Positions 34,857 through 42,956 of a stretch of 64,000 nt of DNA are shown in pieces. The position numbers and the translations under genes are program-made. Origin of the DNA: Clostridiales bacterium UBA6114 (GTDB lineage: Bacteria; Bacillota; Clostridia; Oscillospirales; Butyricicoccaceae); assembly GCA_002423435.1 (NCBI GenBank), contig DIWE01000043.1, positions 133,604 to 197,603 on the forward strand, written 5' to 3'. The notes beneath the pieces were generated by a model. That model did no database searches. It was not told the DNA's origin and was given only the letters and a program-made list of their open reading frames with translations. Position 1 is the stretch's first letter. The number at the start of each line of letters is the position of its first letter.

Positions 34857-36617
34857 ATGAAATTCAAGCTGAATAGGAAGACGCTGAGTAAACCATTGAT
34901 TTTTTTAAGGAAATGTAAGAAAATAAGCATGAAAGACATGAAAATCTCAACAAAGCTGATGGTTTACTTCCTGACCGTCCTTATTATTGTAGGAGCGATT
35001 GCCGGGGTGGGGGTTTTCGGTCTTTATAACCTGAAAACCTCGGCTGAAAAGCTGTACGAAAGCAGCGCGCTGTCTCTGCGGTACATGGGGAGCATTCAGA
35101 CAAGCATCTATTCCATGCGGGCGCATGTCAAGGACGCGCTCATAAACGCCGCCGATCCTGAAAAAGTCAAACAGGCCAGGGAAGAGTACGACGCGGCGCT
35201 CACGGAATATCAGAAGAGCGAACAGCTGTTTTACGACATGGTGGCCGGAACGGAAATAGAGGAAAAGCTCGCGCTTGCAAAGTCGACGTTCACGGGCGGC
35301 TTCCAGCCGGCGTGCAAGATGATTTTCAGCTACCTTGATTTTGGGTCTCTCGGAGTCGCGACGTCCACCGAAGCCAATGTTGCGGGCGGCATCGAGCTTG
35401 TCACGGATCTTTACGACGAGACGATGGATTATGTCGTCCAGCTCGCCGAACAGGAAAATCAGGCAAACAATAATCTTGCAGGGCAGCTTTATTTCCTCCT
35501 CGCGCTGATTTCCGTCATCGGCGCCGCGATCGTTTTCCTCCTCGGCATGCTGATCAAAAAATACACCGACAAGCCCGCGAGGGAAATGGCAAAGGCGGCA
35601 CAGAGCCTTGCCGAGGGCAAGCTTGATATCGAGATCAAGTATGAGTCGAAGGATGAGATCGGACAGCTCGCTTTGTCCTTAAAGAGCGCGGCTTCGACCC
35701 TTAAAAGCTATATCGGCGATATCTCCGAGCACCTGACCGTTATGGCGGAAGGGAATATGGATTCCTCCATTACGCAGGATTACATAGGCGATTTTTCGCC
35801 GATCAAGGAATCCATTATAAAGATATCGGAGTCGTTTAACACCCTGCTCACGCAGATAAAGCACACGGCGGAACAGGTCAATAACGGCGCCGAGCAGGTG
35901 TCGAGCGGCGCGCAGGCTCTGGCGCAGGGCGCGACCGAGCAGGCAAGCGCAATCGAGGAGCTGTCCGCGTCGATCACCGAGATCTCCGAAAAGGTAAAGA
36001 AAAACAACGAAAACGTTAGCAGCGTTACCGAGAATATGCAGATCACCATCCAGGATGTGGCATCCGCGAACGAGAAAATGCAGGAGATGCTGTCGGCGAT
36101 GAACGAGATCGGCGTATCCTCCGAAAAAATCAGCAAAATCATCAAGGTCATCGACGATATCGCCTTCCAGACGAATATGCTTGCGCTGAATGCGGCGGTC
36201 GAAGCGGCGAGGGCCGGCGATTCGGGCAGGGGATTTGCGGTCGTCGCCGACGAGGTCCGAAATCTGGCGGGAAAATCCGCCGACGCCGCAAAGCAGACCG
36301 CGGAGCTGATACAGGATTCCATCCAGAAGGTGCAGGAGGGCTATAAGCTCGCCGACGCGACCGGAAAAGCGTCGATGGAGGTCGTGGGCAAAATGGAGAA
36401 GGTCAACGTGGCCATTAAGGAAATCGACAAAGCATCCTTTGAGCAGGCGGCGGCGATCGACCAGGTCACGCAGGGCATCGAGCAGATCTCGGCCGTGGTG
36501 CAGACCAACTCCGCCACCGCGGAGCAAAGCGCGGCGGCAAGCGAGGAGCTTTTGGGACAGGCGGAGTCCCTGCACGAGGAAGTGAGAAAATTCAAGCTGA
36601 AGGAAGCCGTCGAATAA
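34857..36617 (+). CDS. Methyl-accepting chemotaxis protein
   Basis: The only receptor gene in the window, 586 residues. Layout: basic N-terminal extension (1-28), membrane helix 1 (about 34-55), extracellular four-helix-bundle sensor (about 56-212), membrane helix 2 (about 213-236), HAMP (about 237-290) and signalling coiled coil with the conserved tip IDDIAFQTNMLALNAAVEAARAG followed by GRGFAVVADEVRNLA. The extracellular part resembles the generic 4HB_MCP type, so its ligand cannot be named. Start ATG 34857 follows GAAAGGCGAG; ATG 34929 would remove the extension. Confidence 0.94.
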   Translation: MKFKLNRKTLSKPLIFLRKCKKISMKDMKISTKLMVYFLTVLIIVGAIAGVGVFGLYNLKTSAEKLYESSALSLRYMGSIQTSIYSMRAHVKDALINAADPEKVKQAREEYDAALTEYQKSEQLFYDMVAGTEIEEKLALAKSTFTGGFQPACKMIFSYLDFGSLGVATSTEANVAGGIELVTDLYDETMDYVVQLAEQENQANNNLAGQLYFLLALISVIGAAIVFLLGMLIKKYTDKPAREMAKAAQSLAEGKLDIEIKYESKDEIGQLALSLKSAASTLKSYIGDISEHLTVMAEGNMDSSITQDYIGDFSPIKESIIKISESFNTLLTQIKHTAEQVNNGAEQVSSGAQALAQGATEQASAIEELSASITEISEKVKKNNENVSSVTENMQITIQDVASANEKMQEMLSAMNEIGVSSEKISKIIKVIDDIAFQTNMLALNAAVEAARAGDSGRGFAVVADEVRNLAGKSADAAKQTAELIQDSIQKVQEGYKLADATGKASMEVVGKMEKVNVAIKEIDKASFEQAAAIDQVTQGIEQISAVVQTNSATAEQSAAASEELLGQAESLHEEVRKFKLKEAVE

Positions 36618-36674
36618 AAAGCGGCACTTAGATACCATTTTATGGATATTTTTTTCGGCGCGGCAGATTGGGCT

Positions 36675-36701
36675 TAAATTTTGCCTGTGTAATGCCGATA
36701 A
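36675..36701 (+). promoter_or_regulatory. Near-perfect sigma-D/sigma-28 promoter before flgM
   Basis: TAAATTTT (36675-36682), 11-base spacer, GCCGATAA (36694-36701). The -10 element is exactly the consensus, the -35 differs at one position and the spacing is exact. It would drive flgM-flgN-flgK-flgL-DUF6470-fliW-csrA under the sigma factor encoded at 18127, which FlgM itself restrains. Confidence 0.88.
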
Positions 36702-36847
36702 TAGTTGTGAGGCCGGAAATTCGAAAAAATTGGGGCTTCAATGATTTCGGTTCGACTAAAACGGCAACCGTGACACATGCACAATATGACGATTGCGCTT
36801 CGCGGTCGTTTTGTGCCTTGAATGCAGTGAAAGGAATGGTCACATAT

Positions 36848-37183
36848 ATGATAAACAAAGCCGGCAACAGCCTTGGCGGTGTTTTGGGCAACTACTCCGG
36901 GCGAGGCGCGGATAAAGTGGAACGGAACAGGGCTCAGGTATCGTCCGACTCCTCCGGGAAAGTCGCTTCCTCCGGCGCTGCAAACAAGATGGATACGATA
37001 GAAATTTCGCGCCGGCCGTCAAACGGAGATCCCGTGCTTTCGGATATTAAGCATAAAATTATCGAAGATATCAACAAAGACACAGACCCTGCAATATTAA
37101 AGGATCTGAAGGAAAAATACGATTCCGGGGAATACCGCGCCGATCCGGACGAGATCGCGCGGATTCTGCTGGAAAACCTGTAG
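36848..37183 (+). CDS. flgM: Anti-sigma factor FlgM
   Basis: Holds the flagellar sigma factor inactive until the hook is complete and FlgM is exported. The 111-residue product has the disordered N-terminus and conserved C-terminal sigma-binding region (VLSDIKHKIIEDINKDTDP, then KEKYDSGEYRADPDEIARILLENL). The frame is open far upstream to 36668, across the promoter, so the start is taken as ATG 36848 (MINKAGNSLGG), downstream of an AAAGGA; ATG 36836 is too close to that site. flgN begins 10 bases after the stop. Confidence 0.87.
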   Translation: MINKAGNSLGGVLGNYSGRGADKVERNRAQVSSDSSGKVASSGAANKMDTIEISRRPSNGDPVLSDIKHKIIEDINKDTDPAILKDLKEKYDSGEYRADPDEIARILLENL

Positions 37184-37193
37184 ACGGGGCTTG

Positions 37194-37688
37194 ATGATGA
37201 TGCGCATGATCGACAAAGAGCTGTCGGACCGGCTTATGTCCCTGTTCGGCCGATACCTTTCATTTTACAAGGATTTTCTGGATCTCGAGATCCGAAAATA
37301 CGGCGACATGCGGGAAAACCGGCTTGAGACGCTGAACGGGCATGTAAACGATGAGCAGGCGCACATGCTCAAAGCGAGAGGGCTCGAGCTTGAACGGGAG
37401 CGGCTCATGCATCTGACGCCGTTTCCCGACGCCACTTTCCGCGAGCTGATCCCGCTGTTTGACGAGTCGGTGCGCGAACAGGCGCAGGCCGCGTATGAAG
37501 AATTGTCGGGCGTCCTCATCCGTCTGAAGGAAACGAATCAGAAATGCAATTACCTGACGGAACTGAAGCTGCATCGGGTAAAAATCGAACTGAAGAAGCT
37601 TGAAAACAATCCCGAAATGCAGAAAATCTACGATAGCCGGGCCAAAGAGGGCAAAAAGCCGGGAAGCATTCTATCCAGAAAAGCGTAA
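37194..37688 (+). CDS. flgN: Flagellar hook-filament junction chaperone FlgN
   Basis: Export chaperone for FlgK and FlgL, encoded just downstream. The product of about 164 residues is helical, with the FlgN-type middle (ETLNGHVNDEQAHMLKARGLELERERLM) and a basic tail. Several tandem ATGs (37194, 37197, 37200, 37206) follow a TTG at 37191, so the exact start is uncertain. Its last bases run to 14 before flgK. Confidence 0.82.
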   Translation: MMMRMIDKELSDRLMSLFGRYLSFYKDFLDLEIRKYGDMRENRLETLNGHVNDEQAHMLKARGLELERERLMHLTPFPDATFRELIPLFDESVREQAQAAYEELSGVLIRLKETNQKCNYLTELKLHRVKIELKKLENNPEMQKIYDSRAKEGKKPGSILSRKA

Positions 37689-37701
37689 GGAAGGGGTATC
37701 C

Positions 37702-39288
37702 ATGAGCTCACTGTTTTCGTCGTTTTATACCGCGCTGCGCGGCATTCAGAACTCCCAGGCCGAGCTTCAGATTACCGGCCAGAACATGACAAATGTGAAT
37801 ACCGAGGGATATTCAAGGCAGCGCGTGGACTCTTATTCCCTGGGTCCTCTCGGCTTGAACATGCGTTATGCGCAGACCGGAGCCGCCGTCGGCAACGGCG
37901 TGCTCGCCATAGGAACAAGTCGGGTGAGGGACCCGTATCTTGACGTCCGATACCGCAGCGAGAATGCAAAGCTGGGCGACGCCTCGACGCAGCTTTACGC
38001 GATGAACGATATTGAAAGAGTGCTGGACGAAACCAATACCGACGGACTCGAGGCGCAGATGAAGAATCTCATCTCGCAGCTTCAGAACCTTTCCCTGTCA
38101 CCCGGCGACACCGTCGCCGAAAGCACGGTAAAGACCTCGGCTTCCCTGCTCCTTAGCACCTTAAACAATTATGCCCAGCAGTTGAGCTCGGTCCGGGAGC
38201 AGCAGCTTTCCTATCTTAAGGAGGACGCGGTCAAGCAGGCGAATCAGCTGCTTTCAAATATCGCGTATTTAAACGAGGAGATCCGGCAGTCGGATATCTG
38301 CGGGAATTCGGCGCTCGAGCTTCGGGACCAGCGCGACATGATGATCGACCAACTGTCGCAGTATGCGAACATAAGAGTGGAAACAAACAGCGTTTCCGTC
38401 GGGTCCGGAAGGACGGTCGACGAGCTGACGATTTATTTTATCGCCGGGGACGGGTCGCAAACCGCGCTTGTGTCGAACGACGAATACGCCCAGTTTGAGG
38501 TTGAGTCGAATCCGGGCGGCGACCCGGCGGTGGAGCTCAATCTCAATTCGATCGACGGCACGGTCGTCGAAATGAACGATTTGGTTTCCAGCGGTATTTT
38601 TCACGGCTATCTGACAATGTTAAACGACAACGGCGAATATGACTCGGAGGAAGTTCTCGACCCCATCACCGGGCTGCCGACGGGCGAGATGACGGATGCG
38701 ACCTCGCACGGTATCGGCTATTATCAGAAATGCCTCGACACTCTAGCTGCAAAGCTCGCCGAGACATTAAACGACTTAAACAGTACGACGACGGAATCAA
38801 AGCCGCTTTTTGAAGCATCCGACGGAAGCAGCGTGATCACCGCCGCAAACATCGCGATCTCCAGCCAGTGGCAAAACGCGTCCGGCTCGTATATCACAAG
38901 CACAAAGCAAACCGCGGACAGCGGTGTCGATCTGTCAAACGCCTCCGACAACATTCTTGCGATGATCGATGCATTCTCGACAGACCTAGACTTCAAAACG
39001 GACAATGGCGCGGCGCTCTTTACGGGCACGTTCCAGGAGTTTGTCACCAATATGTCGAATACAAGCGCGCTTGAAATACAGACGATCGGCCAAAAAAATG
39101 ACACGTATGCCAGCACGCTTTCGGCGGTGGACACCCAGCGCCAGTCGGTATCGTCCGTCGACATCAACGAGGAAGGGATCAACCTGATTATGTACAACCA
39201 GGCGCTGACGGCTTCCTCCCGGTTTATGACGACGCTGGACGAGGCAATGGATACCGTGATCAACAGAATGGGCATCGTCGGAAGGTAA
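37702..39288 (+). CDS. flgK: Flagellar hook-associated protein FlgK (HAP1)
   Basis: Forms the first junction ring between hook and filament. The 528 residues start with SSFYTALRGIQNSQAELQITGQNMTNVNTEGYSRQ, the standard axial N-terminus, and end with SSVDINEEGINLIMYNQALTASSRFMTTLDEAMD, the matching C-terminal helix. ATG 37702 with AAGGAAGGGG upstream is the right start; the frame extends further up within flgN but without a start signal. Confidence 0.95.
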   Translation: MSSLFSSFYTALRGIQNSQAELQITGQNMTNVNTEGYSRQRVDSYSLGPLGLNMRYAQTGAAVGNGVLAIGTSRVRDPYLDVRYRSENAKLGDASTQLYAMNDIERVLDETNTDGLEAQMKNLISQLQNLSLSPGDTVAESTVKTSASLLLSTLNNYAQQLSSVREQQLSYLKEDAVKQANQLLSNIAYLNEEIRQSDICGNSALELRDQRDMMIDQLSQYANIRVETNSVSVGSGRTVDELTIYFIAGDGSQTALVSNDEYAQFEVESNPGGDPAVELNLNSIDGTVVEMNDLVSSGIFHGYLTMLNDNGEYDSEEVLDPITGLPTGEMTDATSHGIGYYQKCLDTLAAKLAETLNDLNSTTTESKPLFEASDGSSVITAANIAISSQWQNASGSYITSTKQTADSGVDLSNASDNILAMIDAFSTDLDFKTDNGAALFTGTFQEFVTNMSNTSALEIQTIGQKNDTYASTLSAVDTQRQSVSSVDINEEGINLIMYNQALTASSRFMTTLDEAMDTVINRMGIVGR

Positions 39289-39313
39289 AAGAGCGGAAGG
39301 AAGGGTCTAAAAC

Positions 39314-40666
39314 ATGAGAATCACGATGGGGATGATCTCAAAGCAATACAGCCAGAACTTAAACAGGACGCTCGGCGCGCTCAACGACGCGGGCACCCGT
39401 TCGGCGAACTTCAGGAAATTCAACAAAGCGTCCGAGGACCCGTTCTCCGCGTCCAAGGCGTTTCGCCTGCGGCGCGAATACCAGCAAAACCAGGATTACC
39501 AGAATAACGCGGACAGGATCAAAAGTATGCTTGCTTCGGCGGAGAGCTGTGTTGACACCGTAAACGAGATCGCGCAGGAGGCGGGCGCGGAAGATGTGCT
39601 CAAGGCGATCAACGGGACGATGTCGAGCTCCGACAGAAGCGCGATCGCCACAAAGCTCCGGACGATGCAGGAAGCGATCGTCTCCGCCATGAACACGAAA
39701 TTCGGGGACAAATACCTATTCGGCGGCTCCGACTCCGATACCCCGCCGTTTTCTGTCGATGCGGACGGCAACCTGCTTTACAGGGGCATTAACGTCGATA
39801 CGGGAGTAAACTCAAACGGCGCCACGACAAATATTGGAGGCACCATGATCTGCTTCGGTGCCGCGAACACGAATAAGCTGAACGGCTATACGGTGACGAT
39901 CGAGCAGGGCGCGGACGCGGGCAGCGGCGTTTCCTCCGTTGAAATGGACGCAAACAATATAAAAATCACGTTAAACGCCGACGGCGCCACGAGCGGACAG
40001 CTCCAGGAGGCGCTCAGGGACGGTCTCGACGACGCCTTTGCGCTCGCGGGGCTTTCAACCGACGGCATCGATTTCTCGGCGATCACCGTCGGGGGCAGCG
40101 CGGACGCGTCGGTCGGGCTGTCCGAAGTCGACGCTGGGGTGACTCAGCAATCGGCCATATCCGATATTGTCGATTTAAGCAAGCTTGCGGACGAGAAAAT
40201 TTATGCCGATCTGGGATTCGGACTTAAACTGAACGCCGACGGAGCCGTGCAGCCGCAAAGCGCGTTTAATGTTTCGATGCCGGGCATTTCCTATCTCGGT
40301 TACGGAACGTCAGGAGACGGCGTCCCGAATAACCTGCATTCGCTGTTGGGCGACATCGCCGACATGCTGGAAAGCGAGGATTTCTCGATGGACGGTATCG
40401 CCCCGTATCTGAGCGCGTTCGACAACTCGGAACAGGGGCTTCTGACAAAAATGACGGACATCGGGGCGAGAAGCAACGCGCTCGAATACGCGCAGACGCG
40501 GCTTACAAAAGCGGAGGACAGCATGCTTGAGGAAATCGACAGCGTTGAGTATGTCGAGCCGGTCGACGCCATCATGGACTACAAAATGCAGGAGTACGCC
40601 TATATGGCGTCGCTGCAGATCGGAACCAGCATTCTGCAGCCGACATTTTTGGATTTTATGGATTAG
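39314..40666 (+). CDS. flgL: Flagellar hook-associated protein FlgL (HAP3)
   Basis: Second junction protein, flagellin-like. The N-terminal part (MRITMGMISKQYSQNLNRTLGALND, SEDPFSASKAFRLRREYQQNQDY) and C-terminal coil (ALEYAQTRLTKAEDSMLEEID) are the conserved flagellin-fold ends; the middle (about 150-330) is variable. The 450-residue length is at the upper end for FlgL. An AAGGAAGGG ribosome site precedes ATG 39314. Confidence 0.94.
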   Translation: MRITMGMISKQYSQNLNRTLGALNDAGTRSANFRKFNKASEDPFSASKAFRLRREYQQNQDYQNNADRIKSMLASAESCVDTVNEIAQEAGAEDVLKAINGTMSSSDRSAIATKLRTMQEAIVSAMNTKFGDKYLFGGSDSDTPPFSVDADGNLLYRGINVDTGVNSNGATTNIGGTMICFGAANTNKLNGYTVTIEQGADAGSGVSSVEMDANNIKITLNADGATSGQLQEALRDGLDDAFALAGLSTDGIDFSAITVGGSADASVGLSEVDAGVTQQSAISDIVDLSKLADEKIYADLGFGLKLNADGAVQPQSAFNVSMPGISYLGYGTSGDGVPNNLHSLLGDIADMLESEDFSMDGIAPYLSAFDNSEQGLLTKMTDIGARSNALEYAQTRLTKAEDSMLEEIDSVEYVEPVDAIMDYKMQEYAYMASLQIGTSILQPTFLDFMD

Positions 40667-40739
40667 GATTCATGCTTTCGGGCTTTACATACAAAATCGA
40701 TAAAATCGGCTTGTTAAGCGTTTTTTCGGGGGAATACCT

Positions 40740-41369
40740 ATGGAACAACTTCTTGAAATCAGAACGATACCCGTGCAGATGGAGCTCCGGTGTAAAGAGG
40801 CGCAGACCAGAATCAAAACGGAACATGCGTCCTTAAACGTAACGCGCGACAGGGGTGCTTTGAGGGTCATGCATTCTTATCCGCGCCTCAGAATCGACAC
40901 ATATGAAACCAGAAGCAGCATGAATTTAATGAGCGTGGCCCGCTCTGTAGAGGTGTACGCGCAAAAGGGTATGCAGGCGGCTTATGAGGCCACCGGCAGG
41001 ATTGTGCGGGAAGGGAACATGCTTATGGACATCAGCGGCAATCAAAATGCGATCAGCGATATTATTTACCAGAGGATGCAAAACGGCCTTGACAGCATGC
41101 TCGGCTTTATTCCCTCCGTTCCGGCAAAGATCACATGGGACCCGCCGAGGCTTTCCATGCAGTACGACGCGGACCGCTTAAGCTTTGAATGGCGCACGTA
41201 TAACCGCCCGGAGTACGAGTATACACCGGCAAGCGTTGAATATGTCGTAAAGCAGTATCCGAAGCTTGAAATCGAATACAAGGGCAGGCCCGTTTATGTG
41301 CCGCCGACCGCGGACCCGGAATACGATCCCGAAGCGGACGATCTTTTGCAGTTTGATATAACGGCATGA
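40740..41369 (+). CDS. DUF6470 family flagellar-locus protein (YviE-like)
   Basis: A 209-residue soluble protein found between flgL and fliW in many Bacillota; its function is unknown. The N-terminal segment LEIRTIPVQMELRCKEAQTRI and the helical part YAQKGMQAAYEATGRIVREGNMLMDI are the recognisable family features; the C-terminal half is rich in Y, P and E and seems extended. The conserved location suggests a role in filament junction or flagellin homeostasis, which is inference only. Confidence 0.82.
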   Translation: MEQLLEIRTIPVQMELRCKEAQTRIKTEHASLNVTRDRGALRVMHSYPRLRIDTYETRSSMNLMSVARSVEVYAQKGMQAAYEATGRIVREGNMLMDISGNQNAISDIIYQRMQNGLDSMLGFIPSVPAKITWDPPRLSMQYDADRLSFEWRTYNRPEYEYTPASVEYVVKQYPKLEIEYKGRPVYVPPTADPEYDPEADDLLQFDITA

Positions 41370-41425
41370 GGCGAAAAGCGCCGCCGACGCGCGCGCCGTC
41401 TGACCGATTTTTTAGGAGGCGTTTC

Positions 41426-41857
41426 ATGATCCCGAATTCTACCCCCCCTGCGGATGAAAAAGCGACGGAGCAGATCATAATCCGTTTTGAAGAGGGGCTT
41501 TATGGGTTTGAAGAAGTAAAGGAATATCTCCTGCTGCAGGAAAACGAGGACAAGACCATATGGTCGCTGCAGGCGGCGCGCAGCCCGACTCCGACGTTTA
41601 TCGTGCTGGACCCGTTTATGATCATGGAGGGATACAGCCCGGTCCTTTCGGACGAAGACTTAAAAGCGCTTGGGAATCCGGAAGAGGAGGACCTTTGTTT
41701 TCTTTGCGTCGCGGCGCTGAAAAAGAGAGTCGAGGATTCGGTCGTGAACCTAAAGAGTCCCGTTGTCATAAACGTAAAATCGCGGCGCGCAAAACAGATT
41801 ATTCTCGAGGCAAACGACTATCCGATTCGATACGGTCTGTTTTCGAGCGGAAATTGA
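41426..41857 (+). CDS. fliW: Flagellar assembly factor FliW, CsrA antagonist
   Basis: Binds CsrA when flagellin has been exported and so relieves translational repression. The 143-residue product has the family core IIRFEEGLYGFEEVKEYLLL and LCVAALKKRVEDSVVNLKSPVVINVKSRRAKQIIL. ATG 41426 is chosen because TTAGGAGG precedes it and the family begins near there; the frame extends upstream to 41366 without signal. csrA follows after a 148-base structured leader. Confidence 0.93.
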   Translation: MIPNSTPPADEKATEQIIIRFEEGLYGFEEVKEYLLLQENEDKTIWSLQAARSPTPTFIVLDPFMIMEGYSPVLSDEDLKALGNPEEEDLCFLCVAALKKRVEDSVVNLKSPVVINVKSRRAKQIILEANDYPIRYGLFSSGN

Positions 41858-41863
41858 AGGAGG

Positions 41864-41887
41864 GTTAGTGTGAAAAATCACACTAAC
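41864..41887 (+). repeat. Perfect 10-bp palindromic hairpin between fliW and csrA
   Basis: GTTAGTGTGA (41864-41873), loop AAAA, TCACACTAAC (41878-41887). It is the second copy of the fliP-fliQ hairpin (13825-13850): the arms differ at one pair, C-G there and A-T here, so pairing is kept. It directly follows an AGGAGG and contains GTG TGA (start then stop). No T-run follows. Confidence 0.6.
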
Positions 41888-41938
41888 AATTTAAGAAAGG
41901 CGTGCCGCTCGCCGAAAAGCGGCTGCCGAGGCACATGC

Positions 41939-42000
41939 CAAAAACCTCCATTCGCTTGTGAGGTTTTTGATGACTTGTTTGTGTGCGGAGCGAATGGAGG
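41939..42000 (+). promoter_or_regulatory. csrA leader with two mutually exclusive hairpins
   Basis: Hairpin A: CAAAAACCTC (41939-41948) pairs with GAGGTTTTTG (41960-41969), 10 bp. Hairpin B: CCTCCATTCGCT (41945-41956) pairs with AGCGAATGGAGG (41989-42000), 12 bp, and contains the csrA ribosome site GGAGG (41996-42000). The two share bases 41945-41948 and overlap in space, so they cannot form together: A leaves the ribosome site free, B hides it. Two GGA motifs, the core recognition element of CsrA, lie at 41987-41989 and 41996-41998. Autoregulation by CsrA is the natural reading, inferred. Confidence 0.65.
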
Positions 42001-42005
42001 GTTTT

Positions 42006-42230
42006 ATGCTTGTCATCACACGTAAAGCCTCCGAATCGATCCTGATCGGGGACGGGATCGAAATAAAGGTGTCCGAAATCGGAACGGACAGGGTAAAACT
42101 CTGCATCAGCGCGCCGAAGGAGATCCCCATCATGCGCAAGGAGCTCCTCGAAACGGGCGACTTAAACCGGGAGGCGAGCGCGCTTGCCGACCGCGAATCA
42201 GTTAACCGGCTAAAAAGTATTCTGAAATAA
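42006..42230 (+). CDS. csrA: Carbon storage regulator / translational repressor CsrA
   Basis: RNA-binding dimer that blocks translation of target messages, in Bacillota chiefly flagellin. The 74 residues start MLVITRKASESILIGDGIEIKV and continue GTDRVKLCISAPKEIPIMRKEL, matching the family including the C-terminal strand. ATG 42006 is the real start; an in-frame ATG at 41958 lies inside the leader hairpins. It is the last gene of the flgM operon and ends 12 bases before the terminator. Confidence 0.95.
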   Translation: MLVITRKASESILIGDGIEIKVSEIGTDRVKLCISAPKEIPIMRKELLETGDLNREASALADRESVNRLKSILK

Positions 42231-42242
42231 ACAGTGCCACAA

Positions 42243-42288
42243 AAAAAGTGCCGTGAAATGCATGGATGTGCATTTCATGGCACTTTTT
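42243..42288. terminator. Bidirectional terminator between csrA and dhaL
   Basis: A 16-bp stem (GTGCCGTGAAATGCA at 42248-42262 with TGCATTTCATGGCAC at 42269-42283, one G-T pair) extended by A5/T5 on both sides, loop TGGATG. The A-run on the left and T-run on the right make it work on either strand. It separates the rightward flagellar operon from the leftward sulfatase operon. Confidence 0.92.
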
Positions 42289-42296
42289 GCTTCACT

Positions 42297-42944
42297 TCAT
42301 TTCAAAAGCTCGGCAATTCCATCCGCCATGGCGGTTAAAATGATACAGCAGGAGGCTGCGCCGGCATCCAACACGCCGCGGGAGCGCTCGCCCAAACGGC
42401 TGGAGCGGCCGAATCTGGCCATAAGCTCCCTGGTGGAATCCCGGCCGGCTGCCGCGGCCTGTTTCATGTTTTCCAGTGCCGCGGCAAACCCTGTGCCCGC
42501 GGCCGCGTCTTTCTGTAAAGATGCGGCTGCGGGCGCCAGCGCATCCACCAGGGTCTTGTCGCCTGTCCTTGCGTCCACAAGACCATAAAGACCCTGAAGC
42601 CCGGCGTTTAAATATTCTGCAAAATCAGAAAGCTCGATTTCCTCTTTGCCTTTTTGATCGATCGCGTCGCTCATTTCCATTAGAATGGTGCCGTAAATAG
42701 GTCCCATCGAGCCGCCGATTTCGTTCATCAGGATCATGCCCAGATTCGAAAGTCCTTCGGAGAAAGAAAACTCTGCCCCGCCGAAGCGCTTCTCGAATAC
42801 GGAAAAGCCCTTGTTCATATTCATGCCGTGGTCGCCGTCGCCGATCAGGCCGTCCACCTCGCCCAGATATGCTTTGTTTTCCTGAATGCCTTTTACCATG
42901 CGCATCAGGATGCTTTTGCCGTCGGAATTCTTAAAGGAACTCAT
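42297..42944 (-). CDS. dhaL: Dihydroxyacetone kinase-type ADP-binding subunit DhaL
   Basis: Nucleotide-carrying subunit that phosphorylates the ketose bound to DhaK. The 215 residues show the phosphate-binding loop GDGDHGMNM (35-43), of the form seen in phosphotransferase-linked DhaL, and NEIGGSMGPIYGT; helical barrel throughout. DhaL of this type holds a bound ADP that is rephosphorylated by DhaM, yet no dhaM is in the window, so the donor must be encoded elsewhere or differ. It ends the sulfatase operon, 12 bases after dhaK. Substrate may be a ketose other than dihydroxyacetone. Confidence 0.9.
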   Translation of the reverse strand: MSSFKNSDGKSILMRMVKGIQENKAYLGEVDGLIGDGDHGMNMNKGFSVFEKRFGGAEFSFSEGLSNLGMILMNEIGGSMGPIYGTILMEMSDAIDQKGKEEIELSDFAEYLNAGLQGLYGLVDARTGDKTLVDALAPAAASLQKDAAAGTGFAAALENMKQAAAAGRDSTRELMARFGRSSRLGERSRGVLDAGAASCCIILTAMADGIAELLK

Positions 42945-42956
42945 CTCTAACTCCTG

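Noticed and set aside
36668..36847. Long N-terminal extension of flgM
   Set aside because: It would span the sigma-D promoter itself and the flanking non-conserved sequence; FlgM family length fits the start at 36848.
40685..40740. Possible sigma-D promoter before the DUF6470 gene (ATCGATAA)
   Set aside because: No acceptable -35 element at the right distance; the gene is served by the flgM operon promoter.
41958..42005. Upstream in-frame extension of csrA from ATG 41958
   Set aside because: No ribosome site before it, it lies within the leader hairpins, and CsrA proteins begin MLVITRK at 42006 with a perfect site upstream.
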